From assembly GCF_003781945.1 (NCBI RefSeq), contig NZ_RJJW01000006.1:62001-126000 (forward strand): 64,000 nucleotides of DNA, written 5' to 3'. The notes beneath the pieces are model-generated. The model did no database searches. It saw only the letters and a program-made list of their open reading frames with translations, and was not told where the DNA came from. This document shows positions 26,408 to 34,810 of this stretch, piece after piece (positions within the stretch are counted from its first letter, which is position 1; every line of letters starts with the position of its first letter). The position numbers and the translations under genes were made by a program. Origin of the DNA: Halorubrum sp. CSM-61 (GTDB taxonomy: Archaea; Halobacteriota; Halobacteria; Halobacteriales; Haloferacaceae).

Positions 26408-29051
26408 CGTCATCACCCGCGGGCGGGAGAGTGAACGAGAAGGTCGCGCCCGCTCCCGGACGGGAGTCGACCCAGATGTCGCCCCCGTGACGCTCGACGA
26501 TCCGCTTACAGAGCGCCAGTCCGATCCCCGATCCGTTCCCGTCCGGACCGTCGAGGCTCTGGAACACCTCGAAGACGCGGTCGGCGTCGGCCGGATCGAT
26601 CCCGACGCCCTCGTCGCTGACGGAGACGACCCATCGCTCGCCGTCTCGCTCGGCGGAGACCCGTATCCGCGGAGGAGCGTCGCCGCTGTACGCCATCGCG
26701 TTATCCAACAGGTTCTGGAACAGCTGGTGTAACTGTCCTCGGTCGCCCTCGACGCGCGGCAGGGAGTCAACCGTGATCTCGGCCTCGCACTCGTCGGACC
26801 TCATCTGGAGGGAGTCTCGGACGTCCGCGACGACCGCCTCCAGCTCGACGGGCTCGAACGAGTCCCCCTTCGACTCGATCCGCGAGTACGCCAACAGCCC
26901 GTCGATCATCTCGCGCATCCTGTCGGCGCCGTCGACGGCGAACTCGAGGAACTCCTGTCCGTCCTCGTCGAGCGCGTCCGCGTAGCGCTCATCGATGAGT
27001 TGGAGGTAGCTTGAGACCATCCGAAGGGGCTCTTGGAGGTCGTGAGACGCGGCGTACGCGAACTGTTCGAGCCGCTCGTTGGACTCTTCGAGCTGTCGTT
27101 GGCGCTCTTTTCGCTCGCTGATGTCCCGTCCGATACCCGCGATCATGTGTTCGTCGTCCGGCGTGTCTATCACGGACGCGACGAACTCCACCGGAATCCG
27201 ATCGCCGCTTTTCGTCCTGACGGACGCCTCGATGCGGCCGTTTCCGGTCTTGAACGTCTCGCCGATGTTGTCGGCGAGCCGCTCTCGGTCCTCTTCGACG
27301 ATGAGCCCCAGCGGACCCATCTCCTCGATCTCCTCGTCCGTGTAGCCGGTGACGGAGCGGACGCTCTCGTTCCAGCGCCGGAAGTTCCCCTCCCTGTCGA
27401 TGACGTAGAACAGGTCGTCGATCGTGTTCAAGACGTCGTTGATGTAGTCTTTGTGCGCCTTGAGCTCCCGTTCCCGGTCGCGGATCGCCTGTTGATGTCT
27501 CCGTCGTTCGGTGACGTCGCGGAAGTATACCGAGAGTCCGGTCACCGAGGGGTACGCCGACACCTCGAACCAGGCGTCCAGCGGCGGGAAGAACTCCTCG
27601 AAGGAGACGGACTCCTGCTCTTCCATCGCCCGGACGTAGTTCTCGTAGAACGGAGAGTCGGCGGCCTCCGGAAACAGGTCCCAGACGACTGCTCCGTTCG
27701 CCTCCTCGGGGGACACTTCGAGGAGTTCGGCCGCACAGTCGTTCATATAGGTGAACCGCCACTCGTCGTCGAGTCCGAAAAAGCCGTCCGAGACGCGGTT
27801 GAGGATCTGGTGCAGCTCGCTCTCTAAGCCCCGCTGACGGTTGTGTCGTTCCGTCATGTCGCGGGTGATCTTCAGGTATCCCTCGAGAGTGCCGTCGGCG
27901 TCGCGGATCGCGGTGATCGTCACGTTCGCCCAGAACCGGGACCCGTCCTCGCGGACGCGCCACCCCTCGTCCTCGACGGATCCCGCCTCGGCCGCCGCTT
28001 TGAGGTTGCGTTCGGGGACGCCCGCCTCCCGGTCCGTTTCGGTGTAGAACGCCGAGATGTGTTCGCCGAGGATCTCCTCCGCCTCGTACCCCTTGATCGC
28101 CTTCGCTCCTTCGTTCCAGCTGGTGACGTTGCCGTCCGGATCGAGGCTGAAGATGGCGTACTCCGTGATAGCGTCGACCAGCGAGTGGAACTCAGCTTCG
28201 GTCTCCCGAAGCGCGTCGGCCGACCGCTTCTGGTCCGAGACGTCCGTGTACCACTCGATCCGACCGCCCGAGAACCGACCGGACGTGACGGGCTTGCTTC
28301 GGTGTTTGAGCCACCGCTCTTCGCGGTTGTCCCCCCCGATAACGTGGATCTCGAACTCCTCGGCGTAGGTGTTGTCGTCGTACGCCGCGAGGAGGCGCTC
28401 CTCGAAGCGGTCGGACTCCTCGACCGCCTCTTTCAGGCTCTCTTCGATGACCCGCCGTTTGTCGCGGCCGATCAGCTCGGCCGCGTCGACGCCGAAGTAC
28501 CGACCGATATCCTCGTCGGCCCAGACGATCGAGTAGGCGTCGTCGAGCAGGAAGGCCGCGTCCTCCCCCCCTTCGACGAGGCTCATCAGGACGTCTCTGG
28601 ACCGCGGCGTCGACCCGCGAAGGGACGGGTACGTCACGTCGTCGGACCGGACGACACCGAGCGATCCCCGAAACTCGGCGTCCGAAGACGGCGCGATCAC
28701 TCGCACGACGCACTCGATCGGCTCCCCGTGGGCGGTCCGGATCGACAGTTCGACGGGGACGGGATCACGCGACTCGCGCTGGCGCGCGATCTCGTCGTTC
28801 AGGCGCTCGACGTCCTCGTCGCTGAAAAGGACGGAGACGTGCTCTCCGAGCAGTTCCTCCCGGGAATATCCCGCCGTCGCCGCGAACGCCTCGTTGACCG
28901 CGACGAATCGCATATCGGAACTCAACTGATAAACACCGTCACTCACCGTCTTCGCGAGGTCCTCGGCGAGAGCGTCGGACCCTCCACGGGTCGCCTCGTC
29001 GACGGCGTCCGGGAAAAAGTCTCCGTTGCTACTACCCGGCGATGGGCTCAT
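26400..29051 (-). CDS. multi-PAS soluble histidine kinase
   Basis: Cytoplasmic sensor kinase of 883 residues with no transmembrane helices. About five PAS domains run from residue 30 to 640 (FVAVNEAFAATAGYSREELLG; SIVWADEDIGRYFGV; AIFSLDPDGNVTSWNEGAKA; FTYMNDCAAELLEVSPEE; LFYVIDREGNFRRWNESV). HisKA has FAYAASHDLQEPLRMVSSYL with the phospho-acceptor His, and HATPase_c has NLLDNAMAYSG, VSDEGVGIDPADADRVFEVF and GSGIGLALCKRIVERHGG. The start at 29051 is preferred because a TATATAAG box is centred 29 bases away; the ATG at 29063 is too close. It heads the phosphorelay operon. The signal could be redox or light through bound cofactors. Confidence 0.92.
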   Translation of the reverse strand: MSPSPGSSNGDFFPDAVDEATRGGSDALAEDLAKTVSDGVYQLSSDMRFVAVNEAFAATAGYSREELLGEHVSVLFSDEDVERLNDEIARQRESRDPVPVELSIRTAHGEPIECVVRVIAPSSDAEFRGSLGVVRSDDVTYPSLRGSTPRSRDVLMSLVEGGEDAAFLLDDAYSIVWADEDIGRYFGVDAAELIGRDKRRVIEESLKEAVEESDRFEERLLAAYDDNTYAEEFEIHVIGGDNREERWLKHRSKPVTSGRFSGGRIEWYTDVSDQKRSADALRETEAEFHSLVDAITEYAIFSLDPDGNVTSWNEGAKAIKGYEAEEILGEHISAFYTETDREAGVPERNLKAAAEAGSVEDEGWRVREDGSRFWANVTITAIRDADGTLEGYLKITRDMTERHNRQRGLESELHQILNRVSDGFFGLDDEWRFTYMNDCAAELLEVSPEEANGAVVWDLFPEAADSPFYENYVRAMEEQESVSFEEFFPPLDAWFEVSAYPSVTGLSVYFRDVTERRRHQQAIRDRERELKAHKDYINDVLNTIDDLFYVIDREGNFRRWNESVRSVTGYTDEEIEEMGPLGLIVEEDRERLADNIGETFKTGNGRIEASVRTKSGDRIPVEFVASVIDTPDDEHMIAGIGRDISERKERQRQLEESNERLEQFAYAASHDLQEPLRMVSSYLQLIDERYADALDEDGQEFLEFAVDGADRMREMIDGLLAYSRIESKGDSFEPVELEAVVADVRDSLQMRSDECEAEITVDSLPRVEGDRGQLHQLFQNLLDNAMAYSGDAPPRIRVSAERDGERWVVSVSDEGVGIDPADADRVFEVFQSLDGPDGNGSGIGLALCKRIVERHGGDIWVDSRPGAGATFSFTLPPAGDDDE

Positions 29052-29075
29052 GATACGGATCATCCGTTGTTACCA

Positions 29076-29083
29076 CTTATATA
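29076..29083 (-). promoter_or_regulatory. TATA box of the kinase operon
   Basis: Minus-strand TATATAAG is centred about 29 bases before the ATG at 29051 and 17 before the ATG at 29063, favouring the inner start. Confidence 0.55.
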
Positions 29084-29130
29084 CACATCGCTTAACGGAT
29101 AGATAATCGGGCGTAACACCAGTGAAACGG

Positions 29131-29826
29131 TCACGGTTTCCAGTCTCCTTCCATGTCGCGGTCGTACATCTCGCCGGTGGCTTTTCGCTCTCGGGGCCAG
29201 AACGCGATCACCGCCATGGCCCCGTACACGGCCACGACCGCACCGACCACCACCGAGCCGGGTATCTGGACCACGCTGGCGGTGGCGAGCGGCCCTTGGT
29301 CCGCCCCGAACACCGTGAGCCGAACGATCCACGCGATCAGCAGGACCGTCTGGAGCGGGAGATACACGCGGCGGTATCGGCGGGCGTACGCCTCGACGAA
29401 GGGGCTCTTGAACGCGGGGCGGCGGAGGTCGGCGCCGAGCTCCTCCCGCCAGTCGTCGTGATCGGCCCGGTTCGCGGGATCGATGGCGGCGGCGAACACG
29501 TTCCGCTCGAGCAGGCGGACCCGGGCCCGCCACACGTCGTACCGCTGGTACCGACGGCTTTCGACGGCGTGGAACGTCATCACCGTCAACATCCCGATCA
29601 ACAGGAGGTAGTGGGGGTTGTCGGGGCTGGAGAACACCCACGTCAACACGGCCGCGATGATCGTCACGGTCCAGTTCGTCGTCTGGTCGAGCCGCCCCCG
29701 CCACGTCGTCACTCTGTCCACCTCGCCCCGATAGAGCGCCGTCAGGACGGACGGGACCTCGTCGGTCGACGTGTCGTCGACCGGATCGGTCACTAGCGAC
29801 TCCTCGGTGTCCGCGGAATCGGGCAT
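29131..29826 (-). CDS. DUF2270 membrane protein
   Basis: A 231-residue protein with the DUF2270 core RGEVDRVTTWRGRLDQTTNW, SSPDNPHYLLLIGMLTVMTF and YDVWRARVRLLERNVFAAAI. Hydrophobic segments occur near residues 50-65, 75-90, 160-180 and 190-215, with an Arg-rich linker between the pairs. It is widespread in haloarchaea and some bacteria without a known role. The ATG at 29826 (MPDSADTEESL) is preferred to an upstream ATG that would add 47 unconserved residues. It is downstream of the divergent gap before the MscS gene; operon membership is unclear. Confidence 0.85.
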   Translation of the reverse strand: MPDSADTEESLVTDPVDDTSTDEVPSVLTALYRGEVDRVTTWRGRLDQTTNWTVTIIAAVLTWVFSSPDNPHYLLLIGMLTVMTFHAVESRRYQRYDVWRARVRLLERNVFAAAIDPANRADHDDWREELGADLRRPAFKSPFVEAYARRYRRVYLPLQTVLLIAWIVRLTVFGADQGPLATASVVQIPGSVVVGAVVAVYGAMAVIAFWPRERKATGEMYDRDMEGDWKP

Positions 29827-29963
29827 ACGCAGTTGCGACCACGCATCGCAAAGAGCATTTGGGTGCCGAAAGGGAGCGCTCTTACAGAGGGGTCGACCCG
29901 TCGAAGTCGCACGGAACCGGCACCCGGCGACGGCAGCCCGAGCGTCGGGGGACCGCCGACCGC

Positions 29964-30863
29964 TCACTCTCGTTCATCGGGGTCGCGGAGACGGATCTGC
30001 CCGGAGAGTTCGCGTTCGGCGGGCGAGCTCATGTCGATTCCCTCGGCTTCGAGCCGGTCTTTGACTCCCCGAGCGTACGCCGACCGGACCGCGAAGACGT
30101 CGCGTCGGGTCGGGTCGGTGATCCAGTAGTGGACTCGGACCGAAACTCCGTCGTCGCCGAGTTCGTCGACGTACGCGGTCGGCGACGGCTCCGAGAGGAT
30201 CCCCTCGGTCTCGGCGGCGACGCCGGTGAGATGCCGAAGTACGTCGTCGAGATCGTTCTCGTACCCGACGCCGAGCTCCTGGACGACCCGGTGTTTCCCC
30301 CGTCCGTACGACCGGGTGATCTCGTGTGCAGTCAGGATGGTGTTCGGGATGGTCACGAGGTCGCCGTCGGCGGTCTCGACGCGGGTGATCCGGAGCGCGA
30401 TCGACTGCACGACCCCCACCCCGCCGTTCCACTCGATGTGGTCGCCGACGTTGAACTCGGGGTCGAGGACCAGCGCGACCCCGCTGACGAGCGATCCGAT
30501 CACCTCGCGCGCCGCGATCCCGACCGCCAGCGCGACGGCGCTGATGAGGAGCGCGGAGTCGCTGAGAAGCTCCCCGTAGCCGGCGACCGCCACCCCGACC
30601 AGCGCCCCCACCAGCACCACGAACAGGCGGAAGTACAGAACGATGGCCGCTTGGAGGGTCGGATTGTTGCGGTTCCGTCGCCGGACCGCCCGCCTGAGCA
30701 CCGGCTGGACGACAAGCAGCCCGATCAGGAGGACCGCGGAGAAGCCGGCGAGAAACCACCCGAGCTGAACGAGGAGCGGCCAGAACACGATCAGCTCGTC
30801 CGCACCGGGATCCGGTTCGGGGGCCTGTTGGAGCAGGGTCGCGGCGAGGTGGCCCGTCGTCAT
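29964..30863 (-). CDS. MscS-family mechanosensitive channel
   Basis: Small-conductance mechanosensitive channel that releases solutes on osmotic downshock. The 299 residues have transmembrane segments near 30-52, 72-95 and 100-125. The pore-lining third helix region ALAVGIAAREVIGSLVSGVA is followed by the family motif FNVGDHIEWNGGVGVVQSIA and IPNTILTAHEI. The C-terminal alpha/beta domain (residues 195-285) includes VRVHYWITDPTRRDVFAV. An extra N-terminal helix is normal for archaeal members. The gene stands alone on the minus strand. Confidence 0.9.
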   Translation of the reverse strand: MTTGHLAATLLQQAPEPDPGADELIVFWPLLVQLGWFLAGFSAVLLIGLLVVQPVLRRAVRRRNRNNPTLQAAIVLYFRLFVVLVGALVGVAVAGYGELLSDSALLISAVALAVGIAAREVIGSLVSGVALVLDPEFNVGDHIEWNGGVGVVQSIALRITRVETADGDLVTIPNTILTAHEITRSYGRGKHRVVQELGVGYENDLDDVLRHLTGVAAETEGILSEPSPTAYVDELGDDGVSVRVHYWITDPTRRDVFAVRSAYARGVKDRLEAEGIDMSSPAERELSGQIRLRDPDERE

Positions 30864-31241
30864 CTGCGCTCGAGGCGACCGGGCGGATCCCTCGGAACCG
30901 CCGCGGACGCACCAGTCCGCCGACCGCTCTCGGGGGACCGCCGGATCCGAGAGCCGGCTGCCCCCTCGCCGACCCGATCCACCGCCTGGTCGCCCGCCGG
31001 ACTCGTCTTTCGGGCCTCGAAGTCCATACCCGAGTTACTCGTTCGAACGGGTTAACTAATCGCGACCTATCGCGGTTCGCGGTGGGCGCGCGGCGCGGTC
31101 GACGGGCGGATTTCAGCGCGCCCGCGAGAGGGACCGCTATCAGTATATTGGCCGCAGCGTTTTGTCGCTGTTCTCCCGTCGTGAGAGCATGGAGTCGAAC
31201 GCTCGCCGTGACATCGGTGTGGCTCACGTGACGGAAAATCC
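30864..31241. other. 378-base divergent intergenic region
   Basis: Between the divergent MscS gene and the membrane protein at 31242. I see no convincing small gene or repeat. A short palindrome CGCGACCTATCGCGG-like cluster near 31062-31080 and AT-rich CAGTATATTGG near 31140 are possible promoter parts. The latter is about 90 bases from the downstream ATG. Confidence 0.3.
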
Positions 31242-32255
31242 ATGAGCCAGCGGAACGTGCTCAGACGGTGGCGCGACTGGTTCCCGACGCCGACGCCGGA
31301 GGGAGACATCGGTATCGTCCGATGGATCCTGCTGGAGGCCAACCGACTGGCCGTCACGGGATCGCTTCTCACGTTCGTCTTCGTCTCGTTCCTGCTCATA
31401 AGCAGCATTTGGACCTTCGAGATGCAGAACCTGCTGACCGAGACCTCGACGGTCCAGACGATACTGAACACCCTCTTGAGCGGTATGATCCTCCTCGTCT
31501 CGATCGTGGTGTCCATCAACTCGATCGTCCTGTCGTACGACATGAACTCCGTCAACAACCAGGAAAAGCGCGTCGAGGGCGCGGCGGACTTCCGCCGGAA
31601 ACTGAGCGAGCTGTCCCGACCGGCCGAGAACCCGTCCGACCCGTCGTCGTTCCTGAGGGTGATGTCGCGGACGATCCGCGAACGCGCCCGCGGGCTCGGC
31701 GACCACGTCAGCGGACTCGACTCGGACGAGGTCGAAGCGATCCGAACCTTCGGCTCGGCCGTCGCCGAGAAGGCCGACACGCTCGGGGACGTCGACGACA
31801 CGGACGGGGCCGAGTTCGCGGTCCTCTGGAAGGGGCTGGAGTTCAGGTACGGCGACCAGATGGAGCGGTCTCGGACGCTCAGATCGATACACGACAACGA
31901 GGGGGCCGATTCCCTCACGGACCAACTCGACCGTCTCATCGAAGCGCTGGAGCTGTTCGCCATCGGGAGGGAGTACTTCAAAACGCTCTATTACACCCAA
32001 GAGGTGTCGAAGCTCTCACAGACGCTGTTGGTGATCTCCCTCCCGGCGATCCTGATCAACGCGTCGACGATCCTCGCGATAAACGCCGGGCTGCTCCCCG
32101 AATTCTGGATATTCGGTCTCCCGCCGCTGCAGACGTTCGTCGCCGCGGCGTTCACGGTCTCGCTCGCGCCGTACCTGGTGTTGACCGCGTACATGCTCCG
32201 GCTCGCCGCGGTCGCTCGACTGACGACGTCCGCGGGGATCTTCTCGCTGAAGTGA
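31242..32255 (+). CDS. four-helix membrane protein, 337 aa
   Basis: Function unknown. Two membrane helices lie near residues 37-55 and 78-98 (SLLTFVFVSFLLISSIW; GMILLVSIVVSINSIVLSY) and two near 265-283 and 300-325. Between the pairs lies a charged cytoplasmic domain of about 160 residues (GAADFRRKLSELSRPAENP, AVLWKGLEFRYGDQMERSR, LTDQLDRLIEALELFAIGRE). I recall similar proteins in other haloarchaea but no assigned role. Codon use is normal for the host. It is monocistronic by spacing. Confidence 0.7.
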   Translation: MSQRNVLRRWRDWFPTPTPEGDIGIVRWILLEANRLAVTGSLLTFVFVSFLLISSIWTFEMQNLLTETSTVQTILNTLLSGMILLVSIVVSINSIVLSYDMNSVNNQEKRVEGAADFRRKLSELSRPAENPSDPSSFLRVMSRTIRERARGLGDHVSGLDSDEVEAIRTFGSAVAEKADTLGDVDDTDGAEFAVLWKGLEFRYGDQMERSRTLRSIHDNEGADSLTDQLDRLIEALELFAIGREYFKTLYYTQEVSKLSQTLLVISLPAILINASTILAINAGLLPEFWIFGLPPLQTFVAAAFTVSLAPYLVLTAYMLRLAAVARLTTSAGIFSLK

Positions 32256-32370
32256 CCGCCTCTCGCTGACCGCCGGCGGGGCCGGTCGTATTCGTGACGC
32301 TCCGGGGGCGTACCGAACCGCTTCACCCGAATTATTGTAACTTTCTCGATGTAGGATTTTGATTACACCG

Positions 32371-32384
32371 AGTATAATTATACT
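32371..32384. promoter_or_regulatory. palindromic promoter box of the ferritin-like gene
   Basis: AGTATAATTATACT is a perfect 14-base palindrome centred about 31 bases before the ATG at 32409. It occupies the TATA position, so a dimeric repressor bound here would block the promoter. Iron- or redox-responsive control (DtxR/SirR type) is a guess based on the ferritin-like gene that follows. Confidence 0.45.
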
Positions 32385-32408
32385 GCGTCCGGCCGACGAT
32401 CGGATGCT

Positions 32409-32864
32409 ATGTCTTCAGAACGGACCGTCGAGCTGCTACGACGGAGCTACGAGGACGAGATCGAGACCGTGATGAACTACCAGACGAACGCGATCATCCT
32501 CGAAGGGGTCCGAGCGGAGGAGATCAAGGAGAGCCTGCAGGAGGACATCCAGGCGGAGCTCGCTCACTCGAACAAGCTCGGCCAGCGCCTCAAGCAGTTG
32601 GGCGCGCGCCCCCCGTCGTCGAAGGACTTCACGGCTCGGCAGGACTCGCTCCAACCGCCCGAGGACTCGACCGACGTCCTCGCGGTCATCGAGGGCGTCC
32701 TCGACGCGGAGGAAGACGCCATCTCGACCTATCACGAGCTGATAGACGCCGCGGAGGAGGCGGACGACCCGGTGACCGAGGACCTCGCGGTCGAGATTCT
32801 CGCCGACGAGGAGGCCCACCGAGCCGAGTTCAAGGGATTCCAGAAAGAGTACCGGAACGAGTAG
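32409..32864 (+). CDS. ferritin-like (Dps/DUF892-type) di-iron protein
   Basis: A 151-residue four-helix protein with repeated carboxylate/His motifs of a ferritin di-iron site: YEDEIETVMNYQTNAI (helix 1), EDIQAELAHSNKLGQRLKQL (helix 2, ExxH), EEDAISTYHELIDAAEE (helix 3) and LADEEAHRAEFKGFQKEY (helix 4, ExxH). This is the pattern of ferritin-like/bacterioferritin-type proteins that store iron or detoxify peroxide. The promoter carries a perfect palindrome at the TATA position, consistent with metal- or stress-regulated expression. The exact subfamily is uncertain. Confidence 0.83.
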   Translation: MSSERTVELLRRSYEDEIETVMNYQTNAIILEGVRAEEIKESLQEDIQAELAHSNKLGQRLKQLGARPPSSKDFTARQDSLQPPEDSTDVLAVIEGVLDAEEDAISTYHELIDAAEEADDPVTEDLAVEILADEEAHRAEFKGFQKEYRNE

Positions 32865-32955
32865 CGCCGCCGGTTCGGTCGCCGCCGGCCGGTCCTGACT
32901 CTCGGTCCGTCCGTCGACGATCTGGGCCACTCGTGGCCGCGCGTCGCTCGACCGG

Positions 32956-33105
32956 TCAGGCGGCCCGTCGAGTGACGAAGATGAGGACGCCCGCGATCAG
33001 GAGACCGACGCCCCAGTAGACGGAGGGGAAGGGAAGGTACACGAGCAGCAGCGTCACGATGCCTGACGTGATGAGGGACCACCCTATCGTCGTTCGAATC
33101 GCCAT
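32956..33105 (-). CDS. small two-helix membrane protein, 49 aa
   Basis: A short gene that length cut-offs usually miss. The 49 residues begin MAIRTTIGWSLITSGIVTLL and form two helices, IGWSLITSGIVTLLLVYLPF and YWGVGLLIAGVLIFVTR, joined by a PFPS turn, with a basic end RRAA. It looks like a haloarchaeal small hairpin membrane protein. Codons are typical of the host (GTC, CTC, ATC, GGC). It is convergent with the ferritin-like gene. Function unknown. Confidence 0.6.
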   Translation of the reverse strand: MAIRTTIGWSLITSGIVTLLLVYLPFPSVYWGVGLLIAGVLIFVTRRAA

Positions 33106-33235
33106 ACTTCGCCTTCGTTACCGAGCGGAATAGTTAGCCGCACGGTTTGGTCGGCGGCCGATTCCGTCCGCGTTTCGCCCACGGATAACATCTGATTAAC
33201 GCGAGTCGCGGGTCGTCGGCGATCGCACGGGCCCG

Positions 33236-34810
33236 TCAGACGGGGATCTCGACGAGCGCCATCTCGTCTCCGGGGACGACCTCGCGGAGCGTCGACTCGA
33301 CTTCGCCCCACGTCTCGGGCCGGTACCCGTCGATCCCGAAGCTCTCCGCGAACGACCGGAAGTCGGGGTTCGTCAGTTCGGTCCCGAACTGCTCGCCCGT
33401 GTGCTCGCGCTGCTTCTCCGAGATGAGCCCGTAGTCGTCGTCGTTGAAGACGACGATCGTGAATCCCAGCCCGAGCCGCGTCGCGGTCTCGATCTCCGCG
33501 GCGTTCATCAGGAACCCCCCGTCGCCGGTCCCCACCACCACGTCGGCGTCGACGGCGAGGTCGGCCGCGACGCCGCCGGGAACGGCGATCCCCATGCTCG
33601 CGAGCCCGTTCGAGACGATGCAGGTGTTCGGCTCGTACGTGCGAAAGCCCTGCGCGATGGCCGCCTTGTGGCTCCCCACGTCGCAGATCAGGACGTCCTC
33701 GTCGGCCATCGCGTCCCGGAGGTACGGGAGCGATCTCGCCACCGAGAACGGGTCGTCCGGGTCGGGCTCGCGGGAGGCGGCGGCGGCGATCCGCTCGCGT
33801 CTGTCCTCGCACCACGACGGGGCCGTCACGCCGTCCAACCGCTCGCGGAGCCCGCGGAGCGTCGCCGAGATGTCCGCCACGATCTCGACGTCCGGGTTGT
33901 AGTGCTCGTACACCTCCGCCGGTTCGTGGTCGACGTGGACGATCGCCGTGTCGAGGTCGGGGTTCCACGACTTCGGGTCGTGCTCGGCGATGTCGTACCC
34001 GACCGCGAGGACGCAGTCGGCCCGCTCGATCGCGGCGGCCGCCTCCCCGTCAGGCCCGGACTCCAGCGTCATCAGCGACGCGTCGTGCCGGTCGGAGACC
34101 GCCCCCTTTCCCATGTACGTCGACGCGACCGGCGTGCCGACCCGTTCGACCAGCTCTCGGAGGCTGCCGGCGGCGGGAGTCCTGACGGCTCCGTTCCCGG
34201 CGAGCACCAGCGGCGCCTCGGCGTCCGAGACGAGGTCCGCCGCCCGGTCCAGCGAGGACCGGTCCGGGTCCGGGCGACACACCCGCCGACGGACGGAGAG
34301 CGGCTCCGCCTCGATCGCCTCGGCGGCCACGTCCTCGGGGAACTCGAGGTGGGTCGCGCCCGGCTTCTCGTACTCGGCCAGCTTGAACGCCTTCCGCACC
34401 GACTCGGGGACGGTCTCGGGCTCGGCGATCTGGCTGTTCCACTTGACCACCGGCTCGAACATCTGTACGATGTCCAGCGCCTGATGACTCTCCTTGTGCA
34501 GTCGCTCGCGCCCGCCCTGCCCCGTGATCGCCACCAGCGGCGACTTGTCGAGCTGGGCGTCGGCGACGCCGGTGACGAGGTTAGACGCTCCCGGCCCGAG
34601 CGTCGCCAGACAGACGCCGGCCCGTCCCGTCAACCGCCCGTGGACGTCGGCCATGAACGCCGCGCCCTGCTCGTGGCGCGTGGGGATGAACTCGACGTCG
34701 GAGTCTTCGAGCGAGAACAGCAGGTCCTCGAGCTCCTCGCCGGGCAGCCCGAAGACGTACTCGACGCCCTCCGCTTCGAGACACCGGACCAGCAGGTCGG
34801 AGGCCTTCAT
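33236..34810 (-). CDS. thiamine-diphosphate enzyme, acetolactate synthase large subunit-like
   Basis: ThDP-dependent enzyme of 524 residues. The N-terminal Pyr domain has VFGLPGEELEDLLFSLED with the catalytic Glu and RHEQGAAFMADVHGRLTGR. The central domain follows (AGNGAVRTPAAGSLREL), and the C-terminal PP domain has the ThDP motif GTGDGGFLMNAAEIETA through VFNDDDYG. No regulatory (IlvH) gene lies nearby, so a catabolic or acetoin-forming AlsS-like role, or another 2-ketoacid carboligase or decarboxylase, is as likely as branched-chain synthesis. It overlaps the aldehyde dehydrogenase gene by four bases, which favours a two-step catabolic pathway. Confidence 0.85.
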   Translation of the reverse strand: MKASDLLVRCLEAEGVEYVFGLPGEELEDLLFSLEDSDVEFIPTRHEQGAAFMADVHGRLTGRAGVCLATLGPGASNLVTGVADAQLDKSPLVAITGQGGRERLHKESHQALDIVQMFEPVVKWNSQIAEPETVPESVRKAFKLAEYEKPGATHLEFPEDVAAEAIEAEPLSVRRRVCRPDPDRSSLDRAADLVSDAEAPLVLAGNGAVRTPAAGSLRELVERVGTPVASTYMGKGAVSDRHDASLMTLESGPDGEAAAAIERADCVLAVGYDIAEHDPKSWNPDLDTAIVHVDHEPAEVYEHYNPDVEIVADISATLRGLRERLDGVTAPSWCEDRRERIAAAASREPDPDDPFSVARSLPYLRDAMADEDVLICDVGSHKAAIAQGFRTYEPNTCIVSNGLASMGIAVPGGVAADLAVDADVVVGTGDGGFLMNAAEIETATRLGLGFTIVVFNDDDYGLISEKQREHTGEQFGTELTNPDFRSFAESFGIDGYRPETWGEVESTLREVVPGDEMALVEIPV

